Notes: generated by a model not told the origin, from the sequence alone. A stretch of DNA of 64,000 nt from Rhexocercosporidium sp. MPI-PUGE-AT-0058 (GCA_020746875.1 JAGTJL010000009.1:1240001-1304000), one strand, 5' to 3'. Counted from the first letter of the stretch, positions 45,764 to 58,282 are shown. Translations and numbers: made by a program.

Positions 45764-48732
45764 TTTGGCAAGTGAATAAACAGCTCAGCTGAATCGTACT
45801 TGGGAAGATCAGATGGATATCGAGAAACAAAAAGCTTAATGGTGAAAGATGATAGCTTGCTAAGATAATCGAGTTGAAGCAAAGAAAAGGTTAAGAGGAC
45901 GGGGTCCACACTCTCTTTATGAACAACAGCGGAGGCGATAATCTTGACTTTGCGGGGGCAAAGAAGGGAAGGGAGGCGAAAAGGAAAGAGATAGCTGCAG
46001 GAACAGGAGGCCAGGACAGCAAGAAAGCCCACAATGGACAGATAATCTCCTTCCAAACTGGCTATATGCCAACGCCCTACCTTTCACCTCCCATGATCCC
46101 CTTCAAGCCAGCAACTAGCCAATCTCTCTTAGATCTCCACTCGTATTCACAATCCATCGGAATTCTAGACCGTACGCAAGCCCAAGAAGACCTCTCCCCG
46201 CATCTCATCCCAGACCGGGGAAACTGCAGAAGCAAGAAGGGACGAAAATAGCTTATTGTACGTTGAAGCTTGCTTCGGGCCTTCCCAAATGACACTTTGC
46301 ATCGAAGATGCATCGCCTGATGCATGGCGATCGCAAGGAAGAGACAGGTCCACTGGGCAGAATGTCGCAGTGGCGACTCTCAACACTGACATATGTCCAT
46401 TTCCTCCCTCTAACACTTAAAGACCAAAGACCAGAAGGCGAAGACAGCCCTGACGAAAGCTCTCGGATAGCGGCCCCTTTCATTCCGGGGAGCAGCAGCA
46501 GCAGTAAACGTAAATATATGAATTGCTCTCGCAAGAAAGACAGAAAGAGAGACAATAGGATAAAGAGAACAGTTCATATTAATTAAGGTGATCTCGGCTG
46601 ATGGGAGGAGTGGTGGAAAGAAGGGTGGGAGGGGAGGTGTTTAATTTATATCGGCTATGGCAGATCAGCCGGTAGGTGGTTGGAACTTCTTTCGGAATCC
46701 TCGCCTCCTTGAGGCAAGGGAAGGAACATGGAATATAAAATTCCACAGGACCTAGCTTGATCCAAAGATCTGGACTTGAGAAGGATGGGTCATCTTGGGT
46801 TCTATGAATAGAATGGAAGAAGCCAGACTTCGAGGTCGCCAGGGACGTAGAATGGTTGCATCGCCTGGCCGTTTTGTTGACCTGCATGCAGTTTGCTGCA
46901 CTGCAGTGTGAGAGTTCGGATGAGCAGATTGGAGATCTGGGGGAGAGGGTTTGAAGGAATTTGATTGGAAGATGGGATGATGGGATGTCAGAACTGAAAA
47001 AGAAAAGCTTCCGAGATCTGTGCAGGGGACTTACTTACTCTATTCTTACAATACCTACCTCGTGGCCATGGAACGAAGTGATTTATTAATTCGGAATGTT
47101 GCTACCGTGTTGGCGGAGGGAGAAATGAGGATCCTAGCCAAGCTTTTGGAAAATTTCCTTTATGCTACTGCGAATGTCGTTTCCTGAGTTTGTGACTTTG
47201 AACAGTAGTGTGGAAGTACTGGAGGAGACGAGTAAGGGATCTGAATGAGATAAACAAGTAATTAAGAGACAGAGATATATATCCTTTCGAGAACACAGAT
47301 AGGCGATCTTAAGAGGACAAACAGGTAACTCAGAAAAGATCGATAAATGATCTCACGAGTAAGAAAGGAGAAGAGTGTTCGTTCGACATGGATGTTTCCG
47401 AGTTGTTCCTTCCTCCTCTGCCAGGTGTTTCTAATTCTCTGATGATCTGTTCCAAGTCCTTACGCTCAAAAATCCCACCCGCCCTGCAAATACCTCTGGC
47501 AACGGATCAGGAGCTTCAAGTTCCTCCCTTTCCTCCTTTTCACCCATCGTCAAGACCGAGGCCCAGACTCAACACTTGAAGCAAGAGTCCCGAAGCCAAG
47601 GTCATGATGCCCAGTCGAGGTGGATCATCTAATAACCATAATTCTAAATTTGATCCGCTTCGATTCTCACCCGGCACCAGCCCAGCAGCCCCTTTTGCCA
47701 AGCCGAAACTTTCTACGAACCTCCGCAGCTTACAGTAACTCAGTACGCACGCACCCAAGAACTCCAAGATTCCAAGAGGCTTCACATCCAGCTCCGGAGA
47801 GATCTCGAAACGGGCAACCCATCCCACTAATTTTGTCTTGACTCCTCTGATCTTGCTTTTTAGAGGCTCCGTCGCGCCCGCTGCCATCGGATGTGACAGT
47901 CACGGGGCTGCAGCAGCCCCCTGGTGGATGAAACTCGCATGGTTTTGCAGGCGTCACGACTGAGACGCTTCCGTGCTTCATCTGCCCTCGCTTGGCCGCA
48001 TCGAGGTCGTTCCGGTCAGGTCAGTGAGTGCATGCACGGCCTTTGAAGGGAAATTTGTGATGGAAGGCTGGAGAATTCTAGAAGAGAAGATTGATCGTTG
48101 TTTTCATTGATTCAATATTCAAGTATTGAAGGAAATATTTTGGTGTTGCAGGAGAGATGAGCCAAGCGAATTGAGTACGTGTTGAGCGCGCGAATTTTCT
48201 GTATATCTTCATTTTTCTGCGCGCTTGAATACTGCTAAGTGGTCTATTCAACCAGCGCCGAATGCCATCCAATGTTCAACGTCTAAGCGCTCCACTCCTC
48301 ACTGTTTGAGCCACGGCCAAACACGTTTCGCCAGCCAGCCAGCCCGACATCACCAAGCTCCTTCGGTCCCTTCCTTTCTCTCAATTCCCTTCCCTTGCCC
48401 TGGGCCGAGAGCTGGAACAGCCAGGGTCCCATTCGGAGATCATTCAAGCGGGTTGGCGGGTTCCTTTATTTATGCCTTGTGATGCCCCCCGTCTGAAAGT
48501 CCTTGCTTCTGAATACTTTCTTCTCTATCTCCCCCATTCTGTCCGCTCTTCATTCTGTTTTATTCTATTCTCTCATCTCTATTCTTTTAACTTCCTCTCC
48601 ATACATTCACTACCTATCATTAATTGTCGGCCAGTACGACACAGCGCTAGACGCCTTTATTTTCTTCGCAAATCATCACCAACACACACATTCGTTATTT
48701 AGAGATCAGGATCTTCTTTTTAAATCTTCAAT
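45764..48732. other. Intergenic region, about 3 kb
   Basis: No recognisable gene. Frames such as 47540-47887 (minus) lack family resemblance. From 48500 to 48720 the + strand is strongly pyrimidine-rich, with TTTATTTATG near 48464, consistent with the promoter and leader of the copper-protein gene. Confidence 0.55.
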
Positions 48733-49580
48733 ATGCAATTCACAACGTTCGCACTTTCCGCCCTTAGCATTGGCTCTGCCCTTGGTATGTCTTTCCACAG
48801 AATACACCTGAAATGGTTCAAAAGGCATACATATACTTACAATCAACAACAGCTCAAGCAGGTGTCACCGTCCATGTCGTCCGCGTCGGATCGATGAACG
48901 GCTCTCTAGCATACTACCCCAACAACATCAAGGCCGCAGTAGGAGACATGGTCCAGTTCCAATTCGCGCCCAACAACCACACCGTCACGCAATCGACCTT
49001 CGACGCTCCTTGCCAGCCCATCGCCGCAAACTCAAACGTCACAGGCATCTACTCTGGCTTCATGCCCGTGTCAGCAAGCTCGACCACCACACCCACATAC
49101 ACCATTATGGTTAAGGCTGCGACTCCAATGTGGCTTTACTGCTCGCAAGGAAAGCATTGCCAGAACGGAATGACTATGGTTATCAACGAGAAGTAAGTCT
49201 TCGTAGTTCCAGAAAAGTGCCCAATTAGTTGGAAAACGGAGGAGAAGCAATTCGAAGAACTTCACTAACACCCCCCAAGCACCGCAGCCAACAGCTCCCG
49301 CTCCCTCTCAGCATACCAAGCCCTCGCCGCCAAGTCCACCGTCAATCTCCCCGGCGTCGCCGTCGGAGGCGGCTCCTCCAACACCACCGCTGGAACCGGA
49401 ACCGGAACAGGAACAGAGTCTGGCAGCGGCACTGGAAGCGGAACCAGTCCCTCGGGCACCGCATCCGGAACCTCAGCACCACAAGCAACCACCTCCGGCT
49501 CAGCAGCGCACCACGTCCGTGCCGGCGACGCTATGGGTCTTGGTGGTCTGTTTGCCGTTGCTCTCGCTCTCTTCCTATAG
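48733..49580 (+). CDS. Secreted GPI-type phytocyanin-like cupredoxin
   Basis: Predicted 230 residues from exons 48733-48784, 48853-49192 and 49280-49580. Signal peptide at residues 1-18 (cleavage near ALA-QAG). The cupredoxin domain spans about 20-130 and keeps every type-1 copper ligand: H60 (APNNHTVTQ), C114, H119 and M124 in WLYCSQGKHCQNGM, the C-x4-H-C-x2-G-M pattern of phytocyanins. C71 and C120 are placed to form the family disulfide. A Gly/Ser/Thr-rich stalk follows, then a C-terminal hydrophobic tail (GLGGLFAVALALFL) after a small-residue site, typical of a GPI signal. It is likely a cell-wall or membrane-surface copper protein; the redox partner is unknown. Confidence 0.9.
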
Positions 49581-50622
49581 ATACCTCAAAATCTCTTTCC
49601 TCTGTCCTCTTTCGGATAGAGATGGCTTGTTTCTGTTTTATCTTCGCTTTTGGGGTGTGGGAGTTGGAGAAGAGAATGAGAGGCGAGGCCGTATATATGT
49701 ATGCGTAGGCCCGCGATTTTTGTCTTAATTCGAGGATGGGTGGTTTGTTGATGAAGGGGCCTTGGTTGAGGAAAATATGTGTATACAGACGAAGCTACTG
49801 TAGCGCGATTCTTGACGACGCGACATGCATGTAGGGATACCTGGTTCTAGGAATGAATGATCCAATAGATGATTATGCATACTACTACTTTTCACTTGCT
49901 TTGACCGTTGACTTTGCTTCATCCTTCTGGGTAATTGAATCTGTGACGGAAATTTAATAAGACATATCAATCTTACTTGGTGTACGAAGTACGATACAAC
50001 ACGAGTAGGAATTGAATTTGATACTTCCAAGATAGAGGTGTCTACAGATAGTAAGTCAAAATAACTATACTAGCGAGTCACCAACGAAGGCCCACTCTCT
50101 CTAGTCTACAAAATCAAACTGACTACTCACTCTACTAACACCAATTCAAGGACATCCAACTTGACTTTTCGGTGAGCTCCTTTTATGACTTTGAGCTATT
50201 CCACCATAGTCTTTAAATGTTCTCTTATACATCAACTCAGTCGAGTTAATCCGCAATGTTAGTATCAACGCATTGCTTGATGGCCTGCAAGTACCTTGCT
50301 TCACTAGTTCTGCGCTCAACGCACAGAAAGTCCTCGGACATTTAGCCCAGCAGGATGTTGAAAGCCGATTTATGACATTTGAATATTGAGATGAGATACT
50401 GAGGCGTTCAAACGTGAATGTCAGTTCATAGTCTTCAATCTTAAAAGTCTTCACTATCAACACCGTCAAGTCTTGAAATCCTCTTCCGAGACAAAACCCA
50501 GGTATAAAACCACCAAACACCTGCTCACCTGCTCCTCAAACGCCATAGCAATCACATCTCCACATACAGTAGACATCATCAAACTCCCCATCCCCACCCT
50601 CATCCACAGTCAAACACCCCCA
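49581..50622. other. Intergenic region between convergent genes
   Basis: About 1 kb between the 3' ends of the cupredoxin and CENP-X genes. A 124-codon minus frame at 50146-50520 has no recognisable domain. Confidence 0.5.
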
Positions 50623-51408
50623 TCAAAAATCCAACAACAATTGCGGCGCCAACCTCTCCAAATCCTCCACCTCCAAATACGCACCCCCATCCCCCATTCC
50701 ACTCCCTCCCGCAACTCCACTACTCTCCAAGCCCCCCTCTTCCCACCCATGCCTCTTCGCCCAATCCGCTCTATTCAGCCCCTCCCTAACAAAAGTCTCA
50801 ATATACCGTCCCACAGCGGCATTTGCATCCCTACTCATCCTCGTGTTATCCTGATTGAAGAAACCGTGAATTATGACGTTAATGAGGTCGGGTGGGATGG
50901 AGATCTGTCTACCATCCGCCTTGCCTCCATTTCTGCCCCCGCCTTCGATTTCTCGGTCGTCATCAGCTGCGGCTTGACGAGGGGTGGGTTTAGAGGTGTT
51001 TGATTTCCTACGTGCGGCTGCTGGAGGTTGGCTTGAGAATGGATCTTCGTCATCTTCTCCTTCTTCTCTTTCTGCTACTTCCTCCCCAGAACCCATCTCT
51101 ACATCTTCGTCCTCATCCTCGTCTTCCTCGTCTTCATCTCCACTACTAATATTCAGCACCGTACTCGCGTTCGAGACACGCGGTCTGCTGAAGCCACTTC
51201 CGCGCGAAGTATTCATATCTTTGTCTTTGCCTTTACCGGCAGATTTTGCTTTGGATTTTGAGGGCTTATCGATCGTGCTTACTGTGGATTTGCGTTTCGT
51301 GGTTGAGGAGGGGTTATTGACAGAGCCTTTGGGACGGCCGCGCGGTTTGGTACCTGCACCTGTGTTGGAGGTTGAGGGACGAGGGGGGTTGAAGGGTTTT
51401 GGTGGCAT
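50623..51408 (-). CDS. CENP-X / MHF2-type histone-fold protein with AT-hook and acidic N-terminal extension
   Basis: Single-exon gene of 261 residues. The C-terminal third is the CENP-X (MHF2) histone fold: ISIPPDLINVIIHGFFNQDN, TRMSRDANAAVGRYIETFVR, EGLNRADWAKRHGW, and the hallmark end LEVEDLERLAPQLLLDF. With CENP-S (MHF1) it forms a DNA-binding tetramer that acts at kinetochores and with the FANCM/Mph1-type helicase in repair. Human and yeast proteins are only about 80 residues. Here a 170-residue disordered extension precedes the fold, with an AT-hook (KPRGRPKGS, residues 21-29), a Lys/Ser-rich part and an acidic run of Glu/Asp. Also unusual is a Gly-rich insert between the last two helices (GVAGGSGMGDGGAY). 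Confidence 0.88.
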   Translation of the reverse strand: MPPKPFNPPRPSTSNTGAGTKPRGRPKGSVNNPSSTTKRKSTVSTIDKPSKSKAKSAGKGKDKDMNTSRGSGFSRPRVSNASTVLNISSGDEDEEDEDEDEDVEMGSGEEVAEREEGEDDEDPFSSQPPAAARRKSNTSKPTPRQAAADDDREIEGGGRNGGKADGRQISIPPDLINVIIHGFFNQDNTRMSRDANAAVGRYIETFVREGLNRADWAKRHGWEEGGLESSGVAGGSGMGDGGAYLEVEDLERLAPQLLLDF

Positions 51409-52041
51409 CGTTGCTTTGCTTTTGTAATCTGCAAATAGGATAAAAGTAAATGTAAGCGTAAAGCCACGAGAGAGTGTGTGGATTTGAGGGGAGTGAGGTT
51501 GATTCGACGCGTTTGGTGAGATGGAGACGCGAGGTTGCGAGGGGATTTTCGCGTTTCCACGTGATGAATAACTTATCTCTTCGGAAGGATTGATTTTGAA
51601 TTTTTGAGTTGGTGGTTTCTATATGACCGCGAGAGGGAATTATCGATCCTGTGGGTTTAGTTATAGGGCGAATGTAGAACAGGCAAGTAGCTGACAGAAA
51701 AGGGAAGGCACACCGTTGGACAAGGTTCAAGTCATACCCGAAACTCAGTCCACAATAAATCAACATTCTTTCTACACCTAATTACACTAAAAGTAGCCAT
51801 AAAAACCCCCAAGCCGAAAGAAAATCACTCCAAAAGACAGCCAAACACCTGGCCTGGGTACCGTCCTAGTTTTAATGAAGCAGAAACGCCAGGTGCGATG
51901 CTGCCCGCGAAGAAAAGCAAAAACCGCCATCCTCATATCCAACCTTCCTTTAGTCGCTCACTCGCTGGCTAAACGAAACACACCGCCTGAGGCTCGTCTA
52001 GGTATATCCTATACTGACTGACCGGACTGGTTTTCTGTACA
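51409..52041. other. Intergenic region
   Basis: About 630 bases holding the CENP-X promoter and the 3' end of the coiled-coil gene. Nothing else identifiable. Confidence 0.5.
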
Positions 52042-53702
52042 CTACGATCTGGCTTGGCTTCTCCCGCGGACTCCACTGCTTCTAATGGCTGGGGCGCTTA
52101 TGTCTCGTCTTGGTCCAGCACCTTCTACCATTTGCTTCCTGGGTGTCATAGTCCCTTGTGCTAGACTTCTGGCCCGTCCTCTTCGCTCGCGTATTTGTGC
52201 TAGAGCTTCTTCGCGAGACATGGTAGGGCTCAAAGCCGGGTTGAGAGCTGCTGGGAGGATGGTCGGAGGAGTGAGGTCAGGTGCGTTAGCGAGGGGAATT
52301 CGCGTGGTGGTGCTGATGGTGTGAAAGGTAGGCACCATTGAGTGCTTGACAGGGTTCTCTTCTTCGGGCTCAGAAGCTTCTTGTGTGAATTGCGTTATTG
52401 TCGTATCGTTCTCGCCATCGTCTGTACGTGTTGGGCTTTGAGGTGCATCGAAGATGGAGAGGAGAGAAGTTCTGGTGTCGGAGATGAGAGCTGCTGCAGG
52501 TGGCTCGCAGGAGGGAGTTCGTGCGAAGGAACGTGGTTCTTCGTGCATTGGGTGGGTAATTGTCTTCTTCGCGGGCGAGATCCAAGGGGACTCTTCTGGT
52601 GCAGGAGATGCTGTTCTGAAGACGCCTTCGGTTGGGATGAATACTGTGCTTGTACGTCCGATCTGGATTTTCTCGTTCGTAAGTGTTGAGGCAGATAGCT
52701 CTTTCTGTGCAACTTTGGAAATGCAACAGTTCATTCGGCACTCCAGCTCCAAGAATTCAACTCTGTCGTGTGCCCGGTTTGCTCTTTGCTGCTCCCACTC
52801 CATAAGCATGCGCAAGTTATCCAGCTCTTCCTCACTCGCGGCAGAGGATGTGATCGTAATAAGGTCCAAGGACTTCCGGGCCTTCTTTGGGCTGGCGAAC
52901 TCGTCGTCCTCCTTCAGTGTAGGCAGTGGTATTCTCCCCTCAGCGGCAATCCTGGCAATCTCCTCATTCTGAGCAATAGTTCTCAAGGCGTCGCGCTCTT
53001 GCTCCACCAATTTCAGTTGCTCATGGATCTGTGAGACTTCTTCCTGAACTCCAACAAGCTGGTATCTCGCAGCAAAAGCTTCCTGCTCACGCTTCATACC
53101 ACGCTCCTTCTCTTGCTCCAGATCCGCTTGTGCCATTTTCATCGCATTACGCGCTGATTTCAGTTCCTCTTGTAACTTCACTACCGCAGACTGTGACTTG
53201 AACGACTCTTTGCGCGCTCTCCGGATCTCCTTCTCCCATAAAGTCTGCGTATGTGCGTGTGTCTCTTTGGCACGGCCGTAGTTCTCCTACAAGACAATCA
53301 GTAATAGTCCAGAATGCGCCGTAGCAACAGATTACTTACCATGACATTCTCCAGCCTCTCGCCTACTCTACGTTCTCTTTCCTTGCCCTCGTCGACCTGC
53401 CTCCGCAGCGCTCGTGTCTCATCTCTATATCTCCTCATCTCACTCTCTGCCTCCTCCCGCCCTAACATTGCGCGCTTCAACGCCGCATCATTTGCCTTTC
53501 TCTCCAGCTGCTTCCCTTGAAAAGCCAGCGAGTTAAACGCAGCTACTTTATCATGTACACTGCTCTCTCTCGAATGACGGTGCGGGCTCCCCGCAGGTGA
53601 CTCGTCGAAAATAGTAGAAGCTCGCTGCTGGTTGACGCGTTCTGGCGATACCTGGAAGAGAGGCGTCCCAGGCGATCCAGGAAACTTGAAATTCGGATCC
53701 AT
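52042..53702 (-). CDS. Long coiled-coil protein, possibly spindle-pole-body-associated
   Basis: Predicted 535 residues from exons 53702-53340 and 53286-52042 (53-base intron). It begins MDPNFKFPGSPGTPLFQVSP, then has a long heptad-rich helical stretch, about residues 60-260 (for example GREEAESEMRRYRDETRALR and EEVSQIHEQLKLVEQERDAL). A shorter helix (ELDNLRMLMEWEQQRANRAH) is followed by a Ser/Pro/Thr-rich tail with possible CDK-type SP/TP sites and a basic end (RRDISAPAIRSSGVRGRSQ-ARS). The layout recalls mould proteins annotated as spindle-pole-body-formation associated (Cut12/SnaD-like), but I identified no decisive motif. An upstream in-frame ATG at 53906 would add 68 residues; 53702 is preferred because homolog-like sequence starts there. 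Confidence 0.75.
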
Positions 53703-55367
53703 ATCAGGTTTTACGTGTGTGTGTGAGAAAGGAATGGGAATTTTGGAGTTCCGGAGGTTGTAGAGACTTTTGGTGGTTCGGATGTGGTGGTCACTGCGGC
53801 CGTTGTTTACATTTGATACCTGGGGTTTTCTTAGCGCGGTTGCTATGGCTGCGGGCATTATCACGGTACTGATAAGGATGCTCGCTTTTTTTTTTGGCTT
53901 CTCCATTTCGTTCCTAGAGAGTTCATTCTATTCATTCTATTCATTCTATTCATTCTATTCATTCTATTCATTCTATTCATTCTATTCATTCTATTCATTC
54001 TATTCATTCTATTCATTCTATTCATTCTATTCATTCTATTCATTCTATTCATTCTATTATCAACGGGCCATTCGGTCTCTAGGTACGGTTAGGTATGTAT
54101 TCTCATGGCGGTGACATCCTACTCAGACTCCTCGTGCGATCAGTGTTCATGCACCCTGCCGGTGACAGCACGCTGAAGAGCCGCATTTATCCTACGGTAC
54201 CTCCATTGCAAGTTTCTTGGGAGACAGAACACACAAGAACCGGTGGGCACTTTGAGTGGCGGTAAGTGTTTAGAAGCCTTGTTGAAATAACTACTCGGGC
54301 GTTGATTAATATCGTTGGGCATCAACTTTTGAGACAAAGTGCAATTCCATTGCCATGGAGGAAATCGATCAAATATATCATCCTATGCACATTTATCACC
54401 GTCGGACAACCAGTAGGCAGGTTGACCAGGGCGAGGTCATAGCCATTAAAGATGGGTCTGCTGAAGTTATTGCTTCAGCTACAAGAAGCGACATATAAGA
54501 GAGGAAAATGCCTTTGTATGTGCCTTGCAGTAGTCCCAAGGTTTGCGAAGATCTTTCTCGTAAAGCTGTCCTCTAAACATGCCTCCTCTTTTAGATAATC
54601 GACAGGGCCCTGCATAGAATCAGACTTCAAGAACAGTTGTCCCTCGTCCTCTTCGATTGTCGACGAGTCCATAGGATGTCCTGCATGCCTTCCACTTGTT
54701 CAAAAACAAGCGAATCTTAGCCAGCAGTAGAAGATGAGAAAACCTTGACAGATGATGCTTGAAAATAAGAAGAAGTAGATGAAGAGGAAAGAAGAAACGT
54801 AAGGCGTCCAGATATGAGACTGTTATGCAGATGCAAAAACACAAATAAAGATGCAGAGAATAATCCGTATTTGTTTTCAATATTTGTTTCCCCTTTTCCG
54901 CTCACCCTTCCAGCCCAGCGGCCCGGCCGAGAGATTGATCCGATCCACCAGCTGCAAGGACTGAGCGAAGGTAACGCGTTGAAGAGCAATGCACGCAAGC
55001 CAGAAATGACACAAACAATTCAACACAACTTCAAATGCAGATCAATATGTCTGCTATCTACTTAGATTCCTTTTCAAAATAAAATAAGAATGAAAGAAAC
55101 ACCTACAGAATGCGCCGCTCAGAGATTTATTTATCTTCTGGCCTCGCCTCCTCAGGCAGCATCGGTCAATCTCGGGTGCGCCAACGACACTAGCCCCGTC
55201 TCGCCTCTCTAATTTTTCAAGAAGCTCTGTCCTCCCAGAACCCTTTCCCCGAACATAAATTCTCGAAGGTCCATCCTCCATCCACTTGCATCTTCTCATA
55301 CCATTCTTTTTCTTCCAACCCAACATCTCCCCTCTGTCCTTTGATCAGTCGATCTCCAGTCTTCATC
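53703..55367. other. Intergenic region with minisatellite
   Basis: About 1.7 kb between two divergent genes. It holds the 9-base minisatellite and a poly-T tract near 53886-53895, and otherwise only short frames. The last 150 bases are C/T-rich leader of the ADP/ATP carrier. Confidence 0.55.
53922..54058. repeat. 9-base minisatellite, about 15 copies
   Basis: Near-perfect tandem array of TTCATTCTA (9 bases), about 137 bases. Because 9 is a multiple of three, one + frame reads Phe-Tyr-Ser repeatedly and one minus frame Met-Asn-Arg repeatedly; both are artefacts of the period. It lies about 220 bases upstream of the start codon of the coiled-coil gene. Confidence 0.97.
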
Positions 55368-56931
55368 ATGAGCAACGAACCCCCAAAGAAGGAGTCCGTC
55401 ATGGGCGTGTAAGTTTTATTTCTCCTTTTCCCCGTCGACTTGAACTGCGGCCGGGTCAATTGGCAGCGCAACCAGCATCCATCGACACATTTTTTCCATT
55501 TCCATTCGACCTCAATGGAGTTCAATTGGTATCAGGCAATGGTACTGAGATGTGCTGGGTGCGCTGCCGGTGTCCTGCGAGCTTCATCATCGCTCAATGG
55601 CCTGGGATCAAATTTTTGATCCAACGTCAATCATCATCTACGAGCCCAAAGCTGACCTATTCTTTGACAGACCTCCTTTTGTTATCGATTTCTTGAGTAC
55701 GTTTGCCTCCCAGAGCCGAAACAATCGCTATCGCCATTGAATTCGATGGTCGATGATGGTTTTACATGTGCTAGATTGGATTAGCAAGGATATCAACTAA
55801 CCTGCGATAACAGTGGGTGGTGTCTCTGCCGCCGTCTCGAAGACTGCTGCTGCTCCTATCGAGCGTGTTAAGCTGTTGATCCAGAACCAGGTACGTTCTT
55901 ATTTGTTATGATCTCCCTGTCCAAACATCTACTTGCCGGATACCCGTATCGGGACGTCCAGAGATGGTGCCAAGAAATCGGTCTGCCAACATTTTCCGAC
56001 GAGCTTGGACACCATGTTTACACGACCCTATTCAACCATACAATTCACGATGTAGCTTCTACAGTCATTAATTCGCTCTTGACAGGATGAGATGCTGAAG
56101 ACTGGCCGTCTCGACCGCAAGTATGATGGTATCGCCGAGTGCTTCAAGCGTACCACCGCACAGGAAGGTGTTGCTTCTCTCTGGAGAGGAAACACTGCCA
56201 ACGTCATCCGTTACTTCCCAACACAAGCCCTCAACTTCGCATTCCGTGACACCTACAAGTCTATGTTCGCTTTCAAGAAGGAGCGTGATGGATATGCTAA
56301 GTGGATGATGGGTAACTTGGCTTCCGGTGGTGTAAGTTTTCTCCAACTCTCTTCTACCGAACTACGCTAATATATCCAGGCTGCTGGTGCCACTTCCCTC
56401 CTCTTCGTCTACTCCCTCGATTACGCCCGTACCCGTCTTGCCAACGACAACAAGAACGCCAAGACTGGTGGTGAGCGTCAATTCAACGGCCTGGTAGATG
56501 TCTACAAGAAGACCCTCGCTTCCGATGGTATCGCTGGTCTCTACCGTGGTTTCGGTCCTTCCGTCGCTGGTATCGTCGTTTACCGTGGTCTCTACTTCGG
56601 AATGTACGATTCCATCAAGCCCGTTCTTCTCGTCGGCCCTCTCGAGGGTAACTTCCTTGCCTCCTTCCTTCTCGGATGGACTGTCACCACTGGTGCCGGT
56701 ATTGCTTCCTACCCTCTCGACACTATCCGTCGTCGTATGATGATGACTTCCGGTGAGGCCGTCAAGTACAAGTCTTCTATGGATGCTGGTCGCCAAATTA
56801 TCGCCAAGGAGGGTTTCAAGTCTCTCTTCAAGGGTGCTGGTGCCAACATTCTCCGTGGTGTTGCCGGTGCCGGTGTCTTGTCCATCTACGATCAAATGCA
56901 GGTCCTGATGTTCGGCAAGGCCTTCAAGTAG
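55368..56931 (+). CDS. AAC: Mitochondrial ADP/ATP carrier
   Basis: Inner-membrane ADP/ATP exchanger, 313 residues, exons 55368-55408, 55671-55696, 55814-55890, 56086-56331 and 56380-56931. Three mitochondrial-carrier repeats are present with P-x-(D/E)-x-x-(K/R) motifs ([25 protein letters not shown]). The diagnostic RRRMMM sequence of ADP/ATP carriers is at about 251-256 ([13 protein letters not shown]). Other family marks are [20 protein letters not shown] and [20 protein letters not shown]. The first intron (262 bases) follows 14 codons, and exon 2 is only 26 bases. Codons are strongly C-ending (GTC, ATC, CTC), as expected for a highly expressed gene. Divergent from the coiled-coil gene. 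Confidence 0.96.
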
Positions 56932-58282
56932 AGGATGAAAACTGTAGTATAGAATGGCTCGGGGGTGTGGTGGAAGCTGGTAATGGAGTGGAGGTTGTTT
57001 GATGGGTGGTCGTTGAGAAGGTGTTGTGGCAGGTGGAAGTTGTTACAGACATCCATTGCTATGGTGTTGAGCAACTCGCGGTGATCTGGGTTGGGTTACC
57101 CTAGTCACTGCTGTACTTTATTACCAAGGCAATTTCCTCTGTTTTCCTCTAACTTGCTGCACTTCATCTTCGCTGGATCCTTCTTTCTTCGGTCTTTTTT
57201 ACGCATGCATGGTCAATAGAATACTGAAGGTGGCGGGGCTGGTCAAAATCGAATGGATACATTCAATCTATCTATCGTCTCAACTCGCAAGTGATTTAGT
57301 GCAGTAAAGTTCTTCAATTACACTCAAGTGAAAAGGTTAATTTCAGCTCCATGCCCACGTCTCTCGGAATCCTTGTATCTGTCACTCCGATGACTTTGAT
57401 GTGTTGCTTTCTCTCTTCAGCTGCTTCTGAAGCTCTACCGGCTTCGATTGTGCTACCATAGTCCTTGCGCTGAGCAGGCCTCGAGGTATCGGGAGATACT
57501 GTACAGACCTCTCATAGCACGCCTTGTCCAACCTCCAGAAACCTTCTTAGAAACATACATTGAATTCTTAGATCACCTTGTTCGAGAAACCAAGTGCTAT
57601 ACAATGGTCAGCATAAAAGCTTCGTCCAGGTATTCGCTACCGGTCTGCCCTGTACCTGCCCTTGATATAGCCTCTTAGATGAAAGTCGCCTCCCTCGGTT
57701 CGCGGACCTGGAAATGTGCTGCTAACCAGCATTCGTACAGCTTCGTCCCTTCCTTCTAGGTTATATTAACAAATCTAATCCTTGGCTACTACCATCATTC
57801 TCCCAAATTCCCAAGCAGTCGCACTTTAAAAAGCTGCCTCTCAATTTCGACGACATCTTCAAGTTCAGGATACTTTGCCAATTTTCTTGACAACTATAGC
57901 AGCTACCCCACAGACTTCCAGTAGAGAAATCAACTACCTCGTAACCTTTCTACAGAGACCGACGCGCAGTTCGTTTTCTCTGAGAAACGTTGAAGGTAAG
58001 TTGATAAAGCTCTTCCTAGTACGTGTGCTTTGATATCGATTCTAACATCAAACTCCTCCAGTTGTTCTCATGATATGAGACCTCAGAATTGGAAGAGTTC
58101 GGCTTCTTGAGGTGTCTCGAGTGTACAACTTCTCACCTTGCTTTCCTCTGATTCTCTCATCACCTCAACTTCACGCACTATTGGACAGACATCAGCTTGC
58201 TTGGCCTTATCTGACAGATTCTTCGCTCAACAGCTTACCACATCGCCCAATTCCAAAACCTCTCTACCGGATTTCGGTAACC
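56932..58282. other. Intergenic region with probable leader intron
   Basis: About 1.35 kb, no recognisable gene. Near its end, AAG|GTAAGT at 57996 and CTCCTCCAG at 58061, with a CTAAC branch site between them, suggest a 66-base intron in the leader of the gene starting at 58283. Confidence 0.5.

Noticed and set aside
53703..53906. 68-residue N-terminal extension of the coiled-coil protein
   Set aside because: In-frame ATG at 53906 exists, but MDPNFKF at 53702 looks like a natural start and the extension is low-quality sequence next to the repeat.
53770..54114. + strand frame rich in Phe-Tyr-Ser repeats
   Set aside because: It is simply the 9-base minisatellite read in frame, antisense to the coiled-coil gene region; the Met-Asn-Arg frame on the other strand is the same artefact and is not in frame with that gene.
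58112..58282. Upstream extension of the intact coiled-coil gene
   Set aside because: The frame is open but starts with GTG and has no ATG before 58283.
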